Assembly: GCA_038322815.1 (NCBI GenBank)
Contig: JBBQGG010000008.1
Span: forward strand, 3,537-67,536
Reading direction: 5' to 3'
Source of the DNA: PALSA-1296 sp038322815
GTDB lineage: Bacteria; Bacteroidota; Ignavibacteria; Palsa-1295
Length of the DNA stretch: 64,000 nucleotides
Under the pieces are notes generated by a model. That model had not been told where the DNA came from, did not search any database, and worked only from the letters and a program-made list of their open reading frames with translations. Made by a program: the position numbers and the translations under genes. This document shows positions 1 to 9,308 of the stretch, piece after piece. Numbering within the stretch: the first letter of the stretch is position 1; each line of letters starts with the position of its first letter.

Positions 1-134
1 ATCGTTACTCGGAAGCCGCGTGCCTTCAGAAGAAGACCTAATGAGGAGGAGACGATACCTTTACCGAGCGAGCTTACGACGCCGCCGGTAATAAAAATAA
101 ATTTTGTTTGCTTCCCGTACTGTTTTTTTACCAC
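1..134 (-). CDS. pyrG: CTP synthase, N-terminal end only (runs off the window)
   Basis: The first 44 codons read GTG-start VVKKQYGKQTKF followed by IFITGGVVSSLGKGI and a Leu/Lys/Arg-rich helix. This is the amidoligase P-loop region (GGVVSSLGKG) that opens every CTP synthase, which makes CTP from UTP, ATP and glutamine in the last step of pyrimidine nucleotide synthesis. The start is GTG at 134-132, because a TAA lies in frame four codons upstream and no ATG intervenes. The rest of the gene lies left of the window. It is divergent from the outer-membrane protein gene at 350. Confidence 0.93.
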   Translation of the reverse strand, partial: MVKKQYGKQTKFIFITGGVVSSLGKGIVSSSLGLLLKARGFRVT

Positions 135-349
135 GATTTTTGTTTATCCGCTATGAAAGTACGGACTCAAAAATACGGAAGTTTTCTTCATGTTCACTGA
201 AATAGAGAAAATAATGGCAAGAGAGCTAAGATTTTGCGCAGAAATATCAGCAATCCGAATCACTGCGATTTATGTATATATTTTGTATCTAATCAGAAGT
301 TTTTTCGAGACCTTCTCCTCTTTTTGGCTGTTTACTTACTATTTTATTT
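135..349. promoter_or_regulatory. Divergent intergenic region between pyrG and the outer-membrane gene
   Basis: About 215 AT-rich bases separate the pyrG start (minus) from the ATG at 350 (plus), so promoters for both should be here. I see no strong match to the TTTG/TAnnTTTG pair. A 75-codon plus-strand reading frame at 190-417 fills part of it, but it overlaps the signal peptide of the next gene and looks non-coding. Confidence 0.35.
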
Positions 350-1144
350 ATGAGAACCCACACTCTATTTTTTCGCACAATATCCTGTATATTGATAGCA
401 TTCTTGCTATCACTTAATATCCATTCCGCAGCAGCACAGGGCGGACCGCCGATGCTTACCGATGATTCAGATACTCCCGGTGATGGAAAATGGGAAAATA
501 ATTTCGGATTCATTTTTGAAGGAAGCAAGAATGATTATAGGAAAATTTTTCCTGCGATCGATATCAATCATGGAATTGGTGAACACATTCAAGTAAAAGC
601 AGAATTGAATTGGGTGGCTGAAAAAGGTGAGAATCTGGCAAATAAGTTTGACAATATTACTTTGGGGTTTAAGTATAGTTTTTTTGATGAAGAGGAAACA
701 GGCTTCTCGTTATCTCTTTATCCACAGCCAATTATTTCTTTTAATTCTGAGGACGGAAACAAATCTGCTGTTTTAGGAATAACACTCCCTGCGGCCATAA
801 GCAAAGAGATTGGCGGATTTGGCGTAAATTTTCAGGCAGGTTATCAAGTTCTCGGAAAAAAATCTGAACTATTTTTTGGTTTATGTATTGAACGTGAAAT
901 AGGTAAGTCTTTTACATTGCTTGGAGAGTTACATAGCTCATTCGGCAGAACAAAAGACCTGATAACTACCGGAGATGAAGAAACATTTTTTAGGGCAGGT
1001 ACTTTTTTAAATATAGGAACGCACATCAAATTATCTGAGGACTACATCATCCTTGCAGCCATAGGTAAGGATCTGGAATCGCCTCCTCTTTCATCTGACG
1101 ATGCTAATTTTTACGGATACATTGGTCTTCAACTGAAGATGTGA
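350..1144 (+). CDS. Putative outer-membrane beta-barrel protein (transporter/MetA-type)
   Basis: 264 residues. The N-terminus is a clear signal peptide (MRTHTLFFRTISCILIAFLL, cleavage near AAAQ), followed by GGPPMLTDDSDTPGDGKWE. Proteins that begin their mature part with a PPxxTDDxxTPGxGxWE stretch form a family of predicted outer-membrane barrels often annotated as transporters. The rest alternates amphipathic beta strands and turns (for example FSLSLYPQPIISF, LFFGLCIEREIG, FTLLGELHSSFG) and ends in a hydrophobic aromatic strand, GYIGLQLKM, fitting a small barrel. The gene ends 27 bases before chrA on the same strand, so the two are probably co-transcribed. Its substrate cannot be read from the sequence; a role beside the inner-membrane transporter is inference. 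Confidence 0.7.
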   Translation: MRTHTLFFRTISCILIAFLLSLNIHSAAAQGGPPMLTDDSDTPGDGKWENNFGFIFEGSKNDYRKIFPAIDINHGIGEHIQVKAELNWVAEKGENLANKFDNITLGFKYSFFDEEETGFSLSLYPQPIISFNSEDGNKSAVLGITLPAAISKEIGGFGVNFQAGYQVLGKKSELFFGLCIEREIGKSFTLLGELHSSFGRTKDLITTGDEETFFRAGTFLNIGTHIKLSEDYIILAAIGKDLESPPLSSDDANFYGYIGLQLKM

Positions 1145-1171
1145 TTAACTGTGCTCCGGTGTTGTTAGCAG

Positions 1172-2362
1172 ATGAGATATTTTCCATCTGCAAATATAAA
1201 AGTGACATCAGAATTTTCCCCTGCTCAAAAAGAAGCGTATTCTCTTCGTGGGTTAGTCCTTTATTTTCTAAAGCTCGGCACAATCGGTTTTGGAGGACCT
1301 GTGCCGCTTGCCGGTTATATGGAGCGCGATCTTGTTGAAAGACGCGGATGGGTCACAAAAGAAGAATATATTAGAGGTCTTGCATTCAGTAAATTAGCTC
1401 CGGGACCATTCGCCACACAACTTGCCCTATATATCGGTTTTATTCGAAGTAAGATATTAGGGGCAACTCTGGTCGGAATTTTCTTTATTCTTCCCTCTTT
1501 CCTCATTGTTATCGGACTTGCTGTGGTTTATAAGGAATACGGGGAAATGCCGTGGATGTCTGCTGCTTTCTACGGTATCAGTGCCGCTGTACTCGGTATT
1601 ATGGCACATTCTGCATATAAGCTGAGTCGCACGGCATTAGGATCAAATATATTACTTTGGGTCATTTTTGCGGCTTCAGCTATCACAACAGCGGTTTTAA
1701 GAGGAGAACCTCTTTGGCTTTTACTTGTTGCGGGTGGCATAAATCTATTATTTTTTTCAGGAATTGCACAATTCTCCAGAAAACAGCTTCCTCTTTGGAT
1801 CCCGCTCTATATTCTTGACGCAATTCCTGTTATTGCAAATTCGCGTTCGTTTCTCGACCTTTTTCTGTACTTCTTACAAGCAGGGTCGGTGGTTTTTGGA
1901 AGCGGACTTGCGATAGTACCCTTTCTTTATGGAGGTGTCGTTCAACAAAATCATTGGTTAACCGATAAGCAGTTCGTTGACGCTGTGGCAGTAGCAATGA
2001 TCACGCCTGGCCCTGTTGTGATAACGGTTGCATTCATCGGTTATCTCGTCTCAGCACTACCTGGAGCCATTGCTGCAGCGCTTGGAGTGTTTCTGCCTGT
2101 TTATCTATTTGTGATCATTCTAACACCCTTCTATGAGCGAATAGCTAAACGTCCGGGTATCAATGCCTTCATAATGGGAGTTACTGCAGCAACAACGGGA
2201 GCGATTCTCGGATCACTTTTTAATCTGGGAATACAAACACTTACTGATTTACCTTCTTTGGTAATTGCAGGTGCCACAGTGCTTCTCCTGTTTAGGTTCA
2301 AGATACCTGAAGCAATTATTGTTTTGGTAGCTGCTGGAATAGGATTACTTATTAAATACTAA
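1172..2362 (+). CDS. chrA: Chromate transporter, two-domain CHR family
   Basis: 396 residues, the usual size for the long two-domain CHR family, whose characterised members export chromate across the inner membrane. The first half carries FLKLGTIGFGGPVPLAGYME and LAFSKLAPGPFATQLALYIG. The second half repeats the pattern as FLQAGSVVFGSGLAIVPFLY and AVAMITPGPVVITVAFIGYL. These are the FGGP-like and PGP motifs of each half. Each half has about five to six hydrophobic segments. The first 25 residues are hydrophilic, so the start could lie slightly downstream. It follows the outer-membrane protein gene by 27 bases. Sulfate or another oxyanion as substrate is possible. No chromate regulator (chrB) is visible. 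Confidence 0.88.
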   Translation: MRYFPSANIKVTSEFSPAQKEAYSLRGLVLYFLKLGTIGFGGPVPLAGYMERDLVERRGWVTKEEYIRGLAFSKLAPGPFATQLALYIGFIRSKILGATLVGIFFILPSFLIVIGLAVVYKEYGEMPWMSAAFYGISAAVLGIMAHSAYKLSRTALGSNILLWVIFAASAITTAVLRGEPLWLLLVAGGINLLFFSGIAQFSRKQLPLWIPLYILDAIPVIANSRSFLDLFLYFLQAGSVVFGSGLAIVPFLYGGVVQQNHWLTDKQFVDAVAVAMITPGPVVITVAFIGYLVSALPGAIAAALGVFLPVYLFVIILTPFYERIAKRPGINAFIMGVTAATTGAILGSLFNLGIQTLTDLPSLVIAGATVLLLFRFKIPEAIIVLVAAGIGLLIKY

Positions 2363-2369
2363 AAGATTT

Positions 2370-3734
2370 TCATCGTGACTCCAGCAACTTCTTATTCACA
2401 TCTCTGGTATCCCCTACAACCACCCAATTGAAATTCCTGTAATATTTATTTGCAATACGCTGAATATCTTCACCTTTAATCATTGATAACTTATCAAAAG
2501 ATATAAAGGCGTTACGCCAGGATCCTGTTAAAAGCTGTGCCTGACCTAATGCACCTGCTTGCTCTGCCGTCGTTTCCTGCTTGAGGAAATTACTCGTTGC
2601 CCATTTTGCTACATTGCCTTTAATAGCAGATTCAAGCAAAGTATTTTGCTGGAAGAAATCTACATCTTTATAGATTAATTTGATAGCGCTATCGACATAC
2701 GGAGTCTGGAAGGATATCATTTCAACTGAAGAGCGTCCATCGAGATCATCATTGTTCGGAGCATAAGCGAGATTCGTTTGTACACGCAGATGTTGAAAAA
2801 GAAATCCGCCGAAAAAATTACGAACGCGGATATACGGATAATAATCCGGATCACCTTTGCTTGGAATTCTATGATAACCGACAACATATTTTGTAGGCAG
2901 CCTTCTATCGAACGGGGGAAAATAAGCACCAGGCGAATTGGATTTTGCAGGAATCGGTATTTCTGGCTGAGCGAAAATACCTTGGGGCAATGTGGTCAGA
3001 CCACTATTTCTCATTTTCTTTTCTAACTCAGAACGAGTTATATTTCCGACAACAACTAAGAGCATTCGAGATTTTACCATAATTGACTTGTAGTGGGCAA
3101 GTATATTCTGAGGAGTCTGTGCTTCAAGAGTCTCTTTCGTTGGTCTTCTTCCATAAGGATGTCCTAAAAAATAGATCGAATCGAGGATGATTCTGGAGAG
3201 TGCATCCGGATTATTTCGTCCGCCCTGAAAATTTACAAGTGCATTGTGTTTTAAATTCTGAAACTCGACCTGATCAACAACAGGATGCACAATGATTTCT
3301 GAAAAAAACTTCCATGTTGTATCAAAGCTTTCCCTCGTGGAACGCATGGTAAGCACTGAATAGTCACGTCCGTCACTTCCGATAATAACTGATCCCATAC
3401 GCAATTGCACCCGACGAAACCTTTGCTTCGACGTAAACTCCGTACCACTTTCAGGGATGAGATTCATTGCAAAATACTCCGTTGCTGCCGGTTCATTTGG
3501 AGGCATGATACTTGTGCCGCCTTTTATAAAAAGAACAGCCGTCACCACAGGAGTCTCTTTACTTTCACGAAGAAGAACGTCAATGCCGTCGACGGTAAAC
3601 TCCTGTACATCTGTGATCGAAGCGTCGTCATTTGAGGGATGAGCGAAAGCTTGCTTGTGTCCAACAAGAAGAAGAGTAAGGAGTAGAGAAAATCCAGCAA
3701 AATTTATTTTCATAAGTCCGGAATAAAAGGTCAT
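2370..3734 (-). CDS. M16 family peptidase-like protein without the zinc motif (partner subunit)
   Basis: 454 residues with an N-terminal signal peptide (hydrophobic LLLTLLLVG, cleavage near QAFA) and the two-lobe M16B fold. At the place where active members have HxxEH, this one reads EPAATEYFAMNLIPESGT, so the metal ligands are missing. The middle part YGRRPTKETLEAQTPQNILA and the C-terminal IRVRNFFGGFLF region match the non-catalytic partner of two-subunit M16 proteases. The ATG overlaps the stop of the active peptidase by four bases (ATGA), so the two are translationally coupled. Met8 also gives a good signal peptide and could be the true start. The pair probably forms a periplasmic or secreted heterodimer. 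Confidence 0.85.
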   Translation of the reverse strand: MTFYSGLMKINFAGFSLLLTLLLVGHKQAFAHPSNDDASITDVQEFTVDGIDVLLRESKETPVVTAVLFIKGGTSIMPPNEPAATEYFAMNLIPESGTEFTSKQRFRRVQLRMGSVIIGSDGRDYSVLTMRSTRESFDTTWKFFSEIIVHPVVDQVEFQNLKHNALVNFQGGRNNPDALSRIILDSIYFLGHPYGRRPTKETLEAQTPQNILAHYKSIMVKSRMLLVVVGNITRSELEKKMRNSGLTTLPQGIFAQPEIPIPAKSNSPGAYFPPFDRRLPTKYVVGYHRIPSKGDPDYYPYIRVRNFFGGFLFQHLRVQTNLAYAPNNDDLDGRSSVEMISFQTPYVDSAIKLIYKDVDFFQQNTLLESAIKGNVAKWATSNFLKQETTAEQAGALGQAQLLTGSWRNAFISFDKLSMIKGEDIQRIANKYYRNFNWVVVGDTRDVNKKLLESR

Positions 3735-5098
3735 TTTGGGTTGAAGGCACTATGGCTTAACTTCGAGGGCTCAAGCTTCAGGCGGGATGCAGAATTCTGG
3801 TCTATGGCAAGCCCCAGGATATACGGTTTGTTTGTTAGATACTTATCAATATAAGCTTTAATATCTTTCCTATTCATTTTTGCAAGATTATCCAGATAGT
3901 CTTCATAGTAATCAAGCCCTGTTGACGCCCACCAGAATGCTATATTTTTAGAAAATTCAGAAAGATTTTCGCTGTCAAAGAGAATGCGGCTGCGAAGTAT
4001 AGCTTTCGAAGTTTCTAATTCTTCATCGGTAAAATAATGTGGATCCGTGAATTTATCAAATTGCTGCCAAAAAATACGCATCGCATCAACTAAACGGTCT
4101 GGGGTAGCAACAATATCTCCCTGAATAGGACCGGCAAGTCGCTGAGTATAGTACCAGAAATTAGATCCCGTTGCGATGCCCGATTCCATCAATGATTTCG
4201 TAAACTCATGTTCTGCTTGTCGAATAATCTCACTGAAAACGTCCGCTGCGTATGTGGCTTTGTCATCTATTCCTATCGAAGGCCCATGCCAGCGAACTTC
4301 AACTGCAGCTGTGGGCTGATCAACAAAATCTACTACATAACCTACCTTTTCAATAGGTGGTATGACCGGAGCAGGATCCTTCTTGAAAGGATCGGGACCT
4401 TCCTTCCAATCGGAAAAATATTTTGGAACAAGTTTTTTTATTTCGCTGGTATTGACATCGCCGGCAATAATAAGTAATGAGTTGTTCGGAATATAATATT
4501 TTTTCTGAATCATGAGCATTTTCTCGCGCGTTGCTGCATTGATTGCCGGACGAACTCCGAGCGGTTCCTTCCTATTCCAAAGATTATCCCATAATTTTTG
4601 GGACATCGCCCGGGTAAAATTAAAGTATGGATTTGCTTCGTTCCGATCGAATTCTCCGTTAACAACGGTGATCTGATTCTCAAGTTCGGATTGTTTAAAA
4701 AGAGGCGAAGTTATAGCAACTCCCATAAAATCCAATCCCTTTTCTAAATTCTGTTTTGGAAGAGTAAAATAATATTGGACATTCTCCTCATGAGTTTCCC
4801 CATTATAAACGATCCCAAGCCTGTCTACACGATCCAAAAAGTCATCCTCGCTTGTATCACGCTTATTAGCAGTAAAGAACATATGTTCATAAAGATGGGA
4901 AAGTCCATTTATCTCCGGCGTCTCAGTGAACGATCCATTCTTAACCGCTACCTCTATCGTTACGATAGGCGTCAGGTGATTCTCGCAGACGAGCACTTCC
5001 AGACCGTTATCAAGTTTGAACCGCGTCCAGGGAGGAAGTTGGGCAAGAGAAGTAGAGTAAATAGCTACGAGAAAAACAAAAACCGACAATCTTTTCAT
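3731..5098 (-). CDS. M16 family zinc metallopeptidase (active subunit)
   Basis: About 455 residues. I chose the Met at 5098 because MKRLSVFVFLVAIYSTSLAQ is a compact signal peptide and GAGG lies upstream; an ATG at 5134 would add 12 unlikely residues. The zinc motif HLYEH (about residues 68-72) and the downstream glutamate region VVNGEFDRNEAN are present, as in pitrilysin-type processing peptidases. The second half holds the R/Y region near FSEIIRQAEHEFTKSL. It lies directly upstream of the inactive M16 gene with an ATGA overlap, the typical layout of an M16B heterodimer. The substrate is unknown; it is likely exported peptides. Confidence 0.9.
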   Translation of the reverse strand: MKRLSVFVFLVAIYSTSLAQLPPWTRFKLDNGLEVLVCENHLTPIVTIEVAVKNGSFTETPEINGLSHLYEHMFFTANKRDTSEDDFLDRVDRLGIVYNGETHEENVQYYFTLPKQNLEKGLDFMGVAITSPLFKQSELENQITVVNGEFDRNEANPYFNFTRAMSQKLWDNLWNRKEPLGVRPAINAATREKMLMIQKKYYIPNNSLLIIAGDVNTSEIKKLVPKYFSDWKEGPDPFKKDPAPVIPPIEKVGYVVDFVDQPTAAVEVRWHGPSIGIDDKATYAADVFSEIIRQAEHEFTKSLMESGIATGSNFWYYTQRLAGPIQGDIVATPDRLVDAMRIFWQQFDKFTDPHYFTDEELETSKAILRSRILFDSENLSEFSKNIAFWWASTGLDYYEDYLDNLAKMNRKDIKAYIDKYLTNKPYILGLAIDQNSASRLKLEPSKLSHSAFNPK

Positions 5099-5153
5099 AT
5101 TCAAATATACTGCCTCATTCGAGGATTGTTTCATTGATAAAATATCATCATCT

Positions 5154-5633
5154 TTAACGGTACATTTCCAAAGACAAATCCCATCGCTGCTCGATCAAAA
5201 GCTGTCCCCATAACAATTTTTCAGGCTTTTGCTCAGTAAGTTGGAAACCCAAACGTTCATAAACTATACGGGCAGCAACAAGTTTGTTTACAGTCCAAAG
5301 GAAGATATTTGCGTATTTTTTTATCTTGCAATAATCTAAAAACTCCTGCATTAAGGCTTTTCCTACTCCTCTACCTCTTACTTCGGGTTCAATGAGAAGC
5401 CACCTAAGTTGTGCAGTTTGCTTGTTAGTTTCAACCATACCGATACATCCTAAGAATTTTCCATCTCGATCAGCGATCCAAAGATGCTCGAACTTTTCCG
5501 CAAGGGTCTCTGCTACGTAATCTCCGAATGATTCATCAAAACTATATTCATTTTCGTAAACAATTCGATGTCGTGCAATGATTGTTGTAATATCTTCGGC
5601 AGAAATCGTATCTCGGATGACTATTTGCTGCAC
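5154..5633 (-). CDS. GNAT family N-acetyltransferase
   Basis: 159 residues. The acetyl-CoA binding region is clear: WLLIEPEVRGRGVGKALMQE contains the R/Q-x-x-G-x-G/A motif (RGRGVG), and the C-terminal VYERLGFQLTEQ is the usual closing strand and helix. The start is GTG at 5633, sharing one base with the stop of the carboxypeptidase gene upstream (TAGTG), so translation is coupled. The acetyl acceptor cannot be predicted from sequence. MarR-GNAT fusions have similar C-terminal halves, but no MarR part is present here. Confidence 0.87.
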   Translation of the reverse strand: MQQIVIRDTISAEDITTIIARHRIVYENEYSFDESFGDYVAETLAEKFEHLWIADRDGKFLGCIGMVETNKQTAQLRWLLIEPEVRGRGVGKALMQEFLDYCKIKKYANIFLWTVNKLVAARIVYERLGFQLTEQKPEKLLWGQLLIEQRWDLSLEMYR

Positions 5634-7252
5634 TACTTTCTAGAAAAATTTACCAGTTTAAGAATTAGGGCGTCCTGCAAGTCATTAATCTCGCGTGTCG
5701 GAATTGTATAATTGTTTACCATAAAGCTAAAGGCAAGCAATTCGTCGTCCTTAGTTTTTACATAACCGCTCAAGCATCTGATGCCCGTTAAAAATCCGGT
5801 CTTGGCATGAACATTTCCTGTTGCGCCACTTCCTTTGAGACGCTCGGAGAGCGTACCGTCTATCCCCATCACAGGAAGTGATGTATCGAATGCCGGAAAT
5901 ATTTTTGTTTGCCTCTGCATAGCACGTAAGAGAGCAACTATTTCGCCCGGGGAAATGAGATCCATGCGTGATAGTCCTGATCCATCATGCAATGCAAGCC
6001 GATCAATGTCCAGACCTAGAGAAGAAAGATAATTCTTTACTCCAAGAACTCCCGATTCCCAATTCCCTTTCCCTAACATTTCCTTTCCGATCGTACGTAT
6101 GATCTGTTCCGAATAAAAATTCTGTGATTTTTTATTTATAATTTTAATAATATCACTCATTGGCGGACTCTTGTACTGACAAAGAGTCTGAACATCTTCA
6201 TAATCGATCTTTTCATCAAGTTCTGCTGATGTCATCGTACCACCGGTAATGGAAAACCCACGATACTCAAGCATTTCACGGAATACTGTCGCCGCGTATA
6301 ACGGCGGATTTTCTACAGAAAGCTGTTCGTGAACACCGGTTGCTCCGCGATCTATTGTCCCTAAAACAGAAATGGTATTCTCGCCGGCATCACGCGTTAC
6401 TTTAATCGTGTTAGTCGGAAGATAGAATGCCGTCACAGAAGAATCTTTTCCCAGGCTTTTACTCGTTTTCTTTGAATCGTGAGTAATAGCGGAATTATCG
6501 ACAGTAAAAAATTCCGTTTGCGGCACCGTCTCATAGAGTGCTTTTGAACCACTTTGTAAACCTGGCGTCACAGAAACGCTTACAGAGTTATCCGCAAAAG
6601 ATAGACCGCTCGATGCAGTTGCAAAATAGAAAGGCAGATCTTCAATTGCCCAACCTTCCGGATATAATTCGTCAGTAAAATAATTTGGATCGACAACGAT
6701 AGCGCCGTCTATCTTTTCGATACCAAGTTTTTCCAGAGAGTCTGCCCATCGATCAAATATAAAAGCAGGGTCCTTATCCGGAAACATAGACGGCGATCCA
6801 AATGTAGGATCTCCGCTGCCGCGAATTATAAGATCACCTTTTAAAACGCCACGATGAATTTCTCCATCGGTAACGAGTTGTGTAACATAACGGTAATCAG
6901 GTCCCAGGGTTCCGAGCGCAGCCGCAGTAGTAAGAAGTTTAAGGTTTGAGGCCGGAAGAAAATTCTTGTTCTCATTCTGATGGAAAAGTGATTCGCCGGT
7001 TTTGATCGATTTTACTTCAATCCCGACAAATGCATTAGCAAATCTCGGATCATTGATGTCATTTTCAATGCTTTGCTGCAATCTCTCGATCGCCTGTATT
7101 TCTTTTATGGGTTTTGTCTGGCTGGGTGCAGTCTGTGGCTGAGAGTACACTGCACTTCGAAGAAAAATACAGAAAAAGAGGACAATAAAGACGATCGTCT
7201 TGCCACTTTCATACCCTATTTGAACCCATAGTCGCACAAAAAGTGTTTTCAC
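5633..7252 (-). CDS. dacB: D-alanyl-D-alanine carboxypeptidase/endopeptidase (PBP4, S13 family)
   Basis: 539 residues with a hydrophobic export segment near residues 18-36. All three penicillin-binding motifs are visible: SNLK (SxxK, residues 102-105, in LPASNLKLLTTAAAL), SQN (SxN, in INKKSQNFYSEQ) and KTG in VHAKTGFLTG. The DGSGLSRMDLISP segment is also typical of S13 enzymes. The enzyme trims and cuts peptide cross-links of peptidoglycan in the periplasm. The length is in the normal range for the family, with the inserted domain between SxxK and SxN. The hpd gene is divergent on its 5' side. Confidence 0.92.
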   Translation of the reverse strand: MKTLFVRLWVQIGYESGKTIVFIVLFFCIFLRSAVYSQPQTAPSQTKPIKEIQAIERLQQSIENDINDPRFANAFVGIEVKSIKTGESLFHQNENKNFLPASNLKLLTTAAALGTLGPDYRYVTQLVTDGEIHRGVLKGDLIIRGSGDPTFGSPSMFPDKDPAFIFDRWADSLEKLGIEKIDGAIVVDPNYFTDELYPEGWAIEDLPFYFATASSGLSFADNSVSVSVTPGLQSGSKALYETVPQTEFFTVDNSAITHDSKKTSKSLGKDSSVTAFYLPTNTIKVTRDAGENTISVLGTIDRGATGVHEQLSVENPPLYAATVFREMLEYRGFSITGGTMTSAELDEKIDYEDVQTLCQYKSPPMSDIIKIINKKSQNFYSEQIIRTIGKEMLGKGNWESGVLGVKNYLSSLGLDIDRLALHDGSGLSRMDLISPGEIVALLRAMQRQTKIFPAFDTSLPVMGIDGTLSERLKGSGATGNVHAKTGFLTGIRCLSGYVKTKDDELLAFSFMVNNYTIPTREINDLQDALILKLVNFSRK

Positions 7253-7303
7253 TTTGAGAAAAATCTCGATCGTTAGAAATTTTCTAGAATTTTATTTTAC
7301 AAC

Positions 7304-8443
7304 ATGGCACAAGCAGAATTAGTCGCAGAAAGAACAAAAACCGGAACGAACGGGCAGGATTTTCTGCCTCTTAAATCTATAGACCATATTGAGTTTTATG
7401 TAGGAAATGCCAAACAGTCGGCATACTTCTACCGTTCTGCATTCGGCTTTAAGCTAACCGGATATGCCGGTCTTGAGACTGGTATACGAGATAGAGCAAG
7501 TTATGTCTTGGAGCAGGGCAAAGTACGTCTTATCCTAACAACTCCGCTTACACAAGATCATCCAATAAATGCCATGCTTAATAAGCATGGCGATGGCGTC
7601 AGCGTCATTGCACTTGAGGTTGATGATGTCGAGCGTTCATTCCGTGAAACGACGAAACGCGGTGCAGTAGGTATTCAGGAACCGAGAGAAGTGACTGATG
7701 AAAACGGCACCTACCGAACCGCTTCTATCAGAACGTATGGTGATACAATCCATACATTTGTCGATAGAAAAGATTATAAAGGTTTTGCCCCCGGTTACCG
7801 TACCATTTCTACAGAAGATCATGTATCACGTCCTGTTGGGCTTGCCGCTGTTGATCATATTGTTGGCAATGTGGGTTGGAATGAGATGGATACATGGGTG
7901 AAGTGGTATGAGGAAGTGATGGGTTTTCACCTCTTCGTCTCTTTCGATGACAAAGACATTTCAACAGAATATTCCGCCTTAATGTCGAAAGTAGTCGCAA
8001 GCGGATCAGAGAAGATCAAATTTCCAATCAATGAACCGGCAACAGGAAAAAAGAAATCACAGATAGAAGAGTATATCGAATGGTATAACGGTCCCGGGGC
8101 ACAGCATATAGCAATAGCAACCGGAAATATTATTGAAAGCGTAAAGAAGCTTTCTGAACAAGGCGTTGAATTTTTGAAAATACCGTCAACCTATTATGAA
8201 GATCTGGAATCACGCGTAGGTAAGATCAACGAACCTATAGATGAACTTGCGAAACTTGGCATCCTCGTTGATAGTGATGATGACGGCTATATGCTTCAAA
8301 TTTTTACGAAGCCTGTCGAAGATCGTCCAACGCTTTTCTTTGAGATCATCCAGCGCAGAGGCGGCAGAAGTTTCGGCAAAGGAAATTTTAAAGCTCTCTT
8401 TGAATCCATTGAGAGAGAGCAGGATCTAAGGGGAAATTTATAA
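7304..8443 (+). CDS. hpd: 4-hydroxyphenylpyruvate dioxygenase
   Basis: 379 residues with two vicinal-oxygen-chelate domains, the usual architecture of HPPD. The predicted iron ligands are His185 (AAVDHIVGNV), His268 (GAQHIAIAT) and Glu347 (LFFEIIQRRG). The C-terminal RGGRSFGKGNFKALFESIE closes the active site as in known HPPDs. The enzyme converts 4-hydroxyphenylpyruvate to homogentisate in tyrosine breakdown. It stands alone on the plus strand between the divergent dacB and a strong terminator, so it is probably monocistronic. No homogentisate dioxygenase is in the window. Confidence 0.95.
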   Translation: MAQAELVAERTKTGTNGQDFLPLKSIDHIEFYVGNAKQSAYFYRSAFGFKLTGYAGLETGIRDRASYVLEQGKVRLILTTPLTQDHPINAMLNKHGDGVSVIALEVDDVERSFRETTKRGAVGIQEPREVTDENGTYRTASIRTYGDTIHTFVDRKDYKGFAPGYRTISTEDHVSRPVGLAAVDHIVGNVGWNEMDTWVKWYEEVMGFHLFVSFDDKDISTEYSALMSKVVASGSEKIKFPINEPATGKKKSQIEEYIEWYNGPGAQHIAIATGNIIESVKKLSEQGVEFLKIPSTYYEDLESRVGKINEPIDELAKLGILVDSDDDGYMLQIFTKPVEDRPTLFFEIIQRRGGRSFGKGNFKALFESIEREQDLRGNL

Positions 8444-8444
8444 C

Positions 8445-8473
8445 AAAAAAGTGCAGAAGGACTGCACTTTTTT
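8445..8473. terminator. Bidirectional intrinsic terminator after hpd
   Basis: Directly after the hpd stop, AAAAAAGTGCAG is followed by a 5-base loop and the exact reverse complement CTGCACTTTTTT. The A and T runs on both sides make it work in either direction, serving hpd (plus) and the lipoprotein gene that ends at 8493 (minus). Confidence 0.9.
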
Positions 8474-8492
8474 CATAGGCTTTTGAAAATTT

Positions 8493-9269
8493 TTAGTTAG
8501 TAAATGTTACATTTTTTGTATGGTGTGAAACTTCTACTATGCCTATCTTTCTGTCACTTAATGTTTTTATTTTGTATTTATATTTATAAATAGTTATGTA
8601 AGCGTAGCTATTCGTCGTAGAAAAGGTACTTAATTCGGATGAGTTAATCGTGTAAGACCCATTGTCTGAAGTTAGTTTTGAGAGAGAAGCACCTGAAGTA
8701 TCCCGCAATACAATTGCAATGCCTGATGTAGAGTCTCGCGTACCGCTCCAAGTTACAAGAAGATTAGCAGATTTACTAATTGAATGTCCTGTATAAGGAG
8801 CAGTCATCATAATGGAGCCCTTAGGTGACACTAAAGTGTCTCTAAAACTGGGAAAAGAAGATGATCCGCTCAAATAGAAAACATCTTGAGTGCCATTAAA
8901 TGTAGCGCCATATGTTGGTCCCGACAAATGGATTTCTTCAGGCGATGTATAATAATGGGTACCTGATTGTTGATCAATTGTCGTACCGTTAAATTGGAGC
9001 GTTCCTCCATCTACATCGCCGTCAGAAGTATTGAATTCCGCAGTAATCACATAATTTAAACTGGAAGAGGTATCCGCCCCTCTTAATAAAGAATCTCTTG
9101 ATTGCTGAACAAGAATTGCGCCATCTACGGAATCTGAGACAGTTTCGTATTCAGATACAAAAGGCAGATGTAATTTCGTATTCTTGGTTGAAATATTTGG
9201 GTCAGCACACGAAGAGATCAAGAAAGTTAAGCTGAATAAAAACAATAAAAACAGGCAAGTTTTTTTCAT
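8493..9269 (-). CDS. Putative lipoprotein of unknown function
   Basis: 258 residues. The signal sequence MKKTCLFLLFLFSLTFLISS ends in a lipobox-like SSC, so the mature protein should be lipid-anchored through Cys21. The rest is Ser/Thr-rich with predicted beta strands. The central region (GSIMMTAPYTGHSISKSANL, then LLVTWSGTRDSTSGIAIVLR) resembles an immunoglobulin-like sandwich. I recognise no catalytic motif. It starts an accessory patch between hpd and the complex I cluster. Confidence 0.65.
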   Translation of the reverse strand: MKKTCLFLLFLFSLTFLISSCADPNISTKNTKLHLPFVSEYETVSDSVDGAILVQQSRDSLLRGADTSSSLNYVITAEFNTSDGDVDGGTLQFNGTTIDQQSGTHYYTSPEEIHLSGPTYGATFNGTQDVFYLSGSSSFPSFRDTLVSPKGSIMMTAPYTGHSISKSANLLVTWSGTRDSTSGIAIVLRDTSGASLSKLTSDNGSYTINSSELSTFSTTNSYAYITIYKYKYKIKTLSDRKIGIVEVSHHTKNVTFTN

Positions 9270-9308
9270 AAGTACTCCTATATTTAGATTTGTAAAATTT
9301 ATCTATAA

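Noticed and set aside
190..417. 75-codon plus-strand frame before the outer-membrane gene
   Set aside because: It overlaps the signal peptide of the next gene, has no family resemblance and its composition is AT-driven.
2370..3734. M16 protein without HxxEH taken as a pseudogene
   Set aside because: The frame is intact, and an inactive partner next to an active M16 gene is a standard arrangement.
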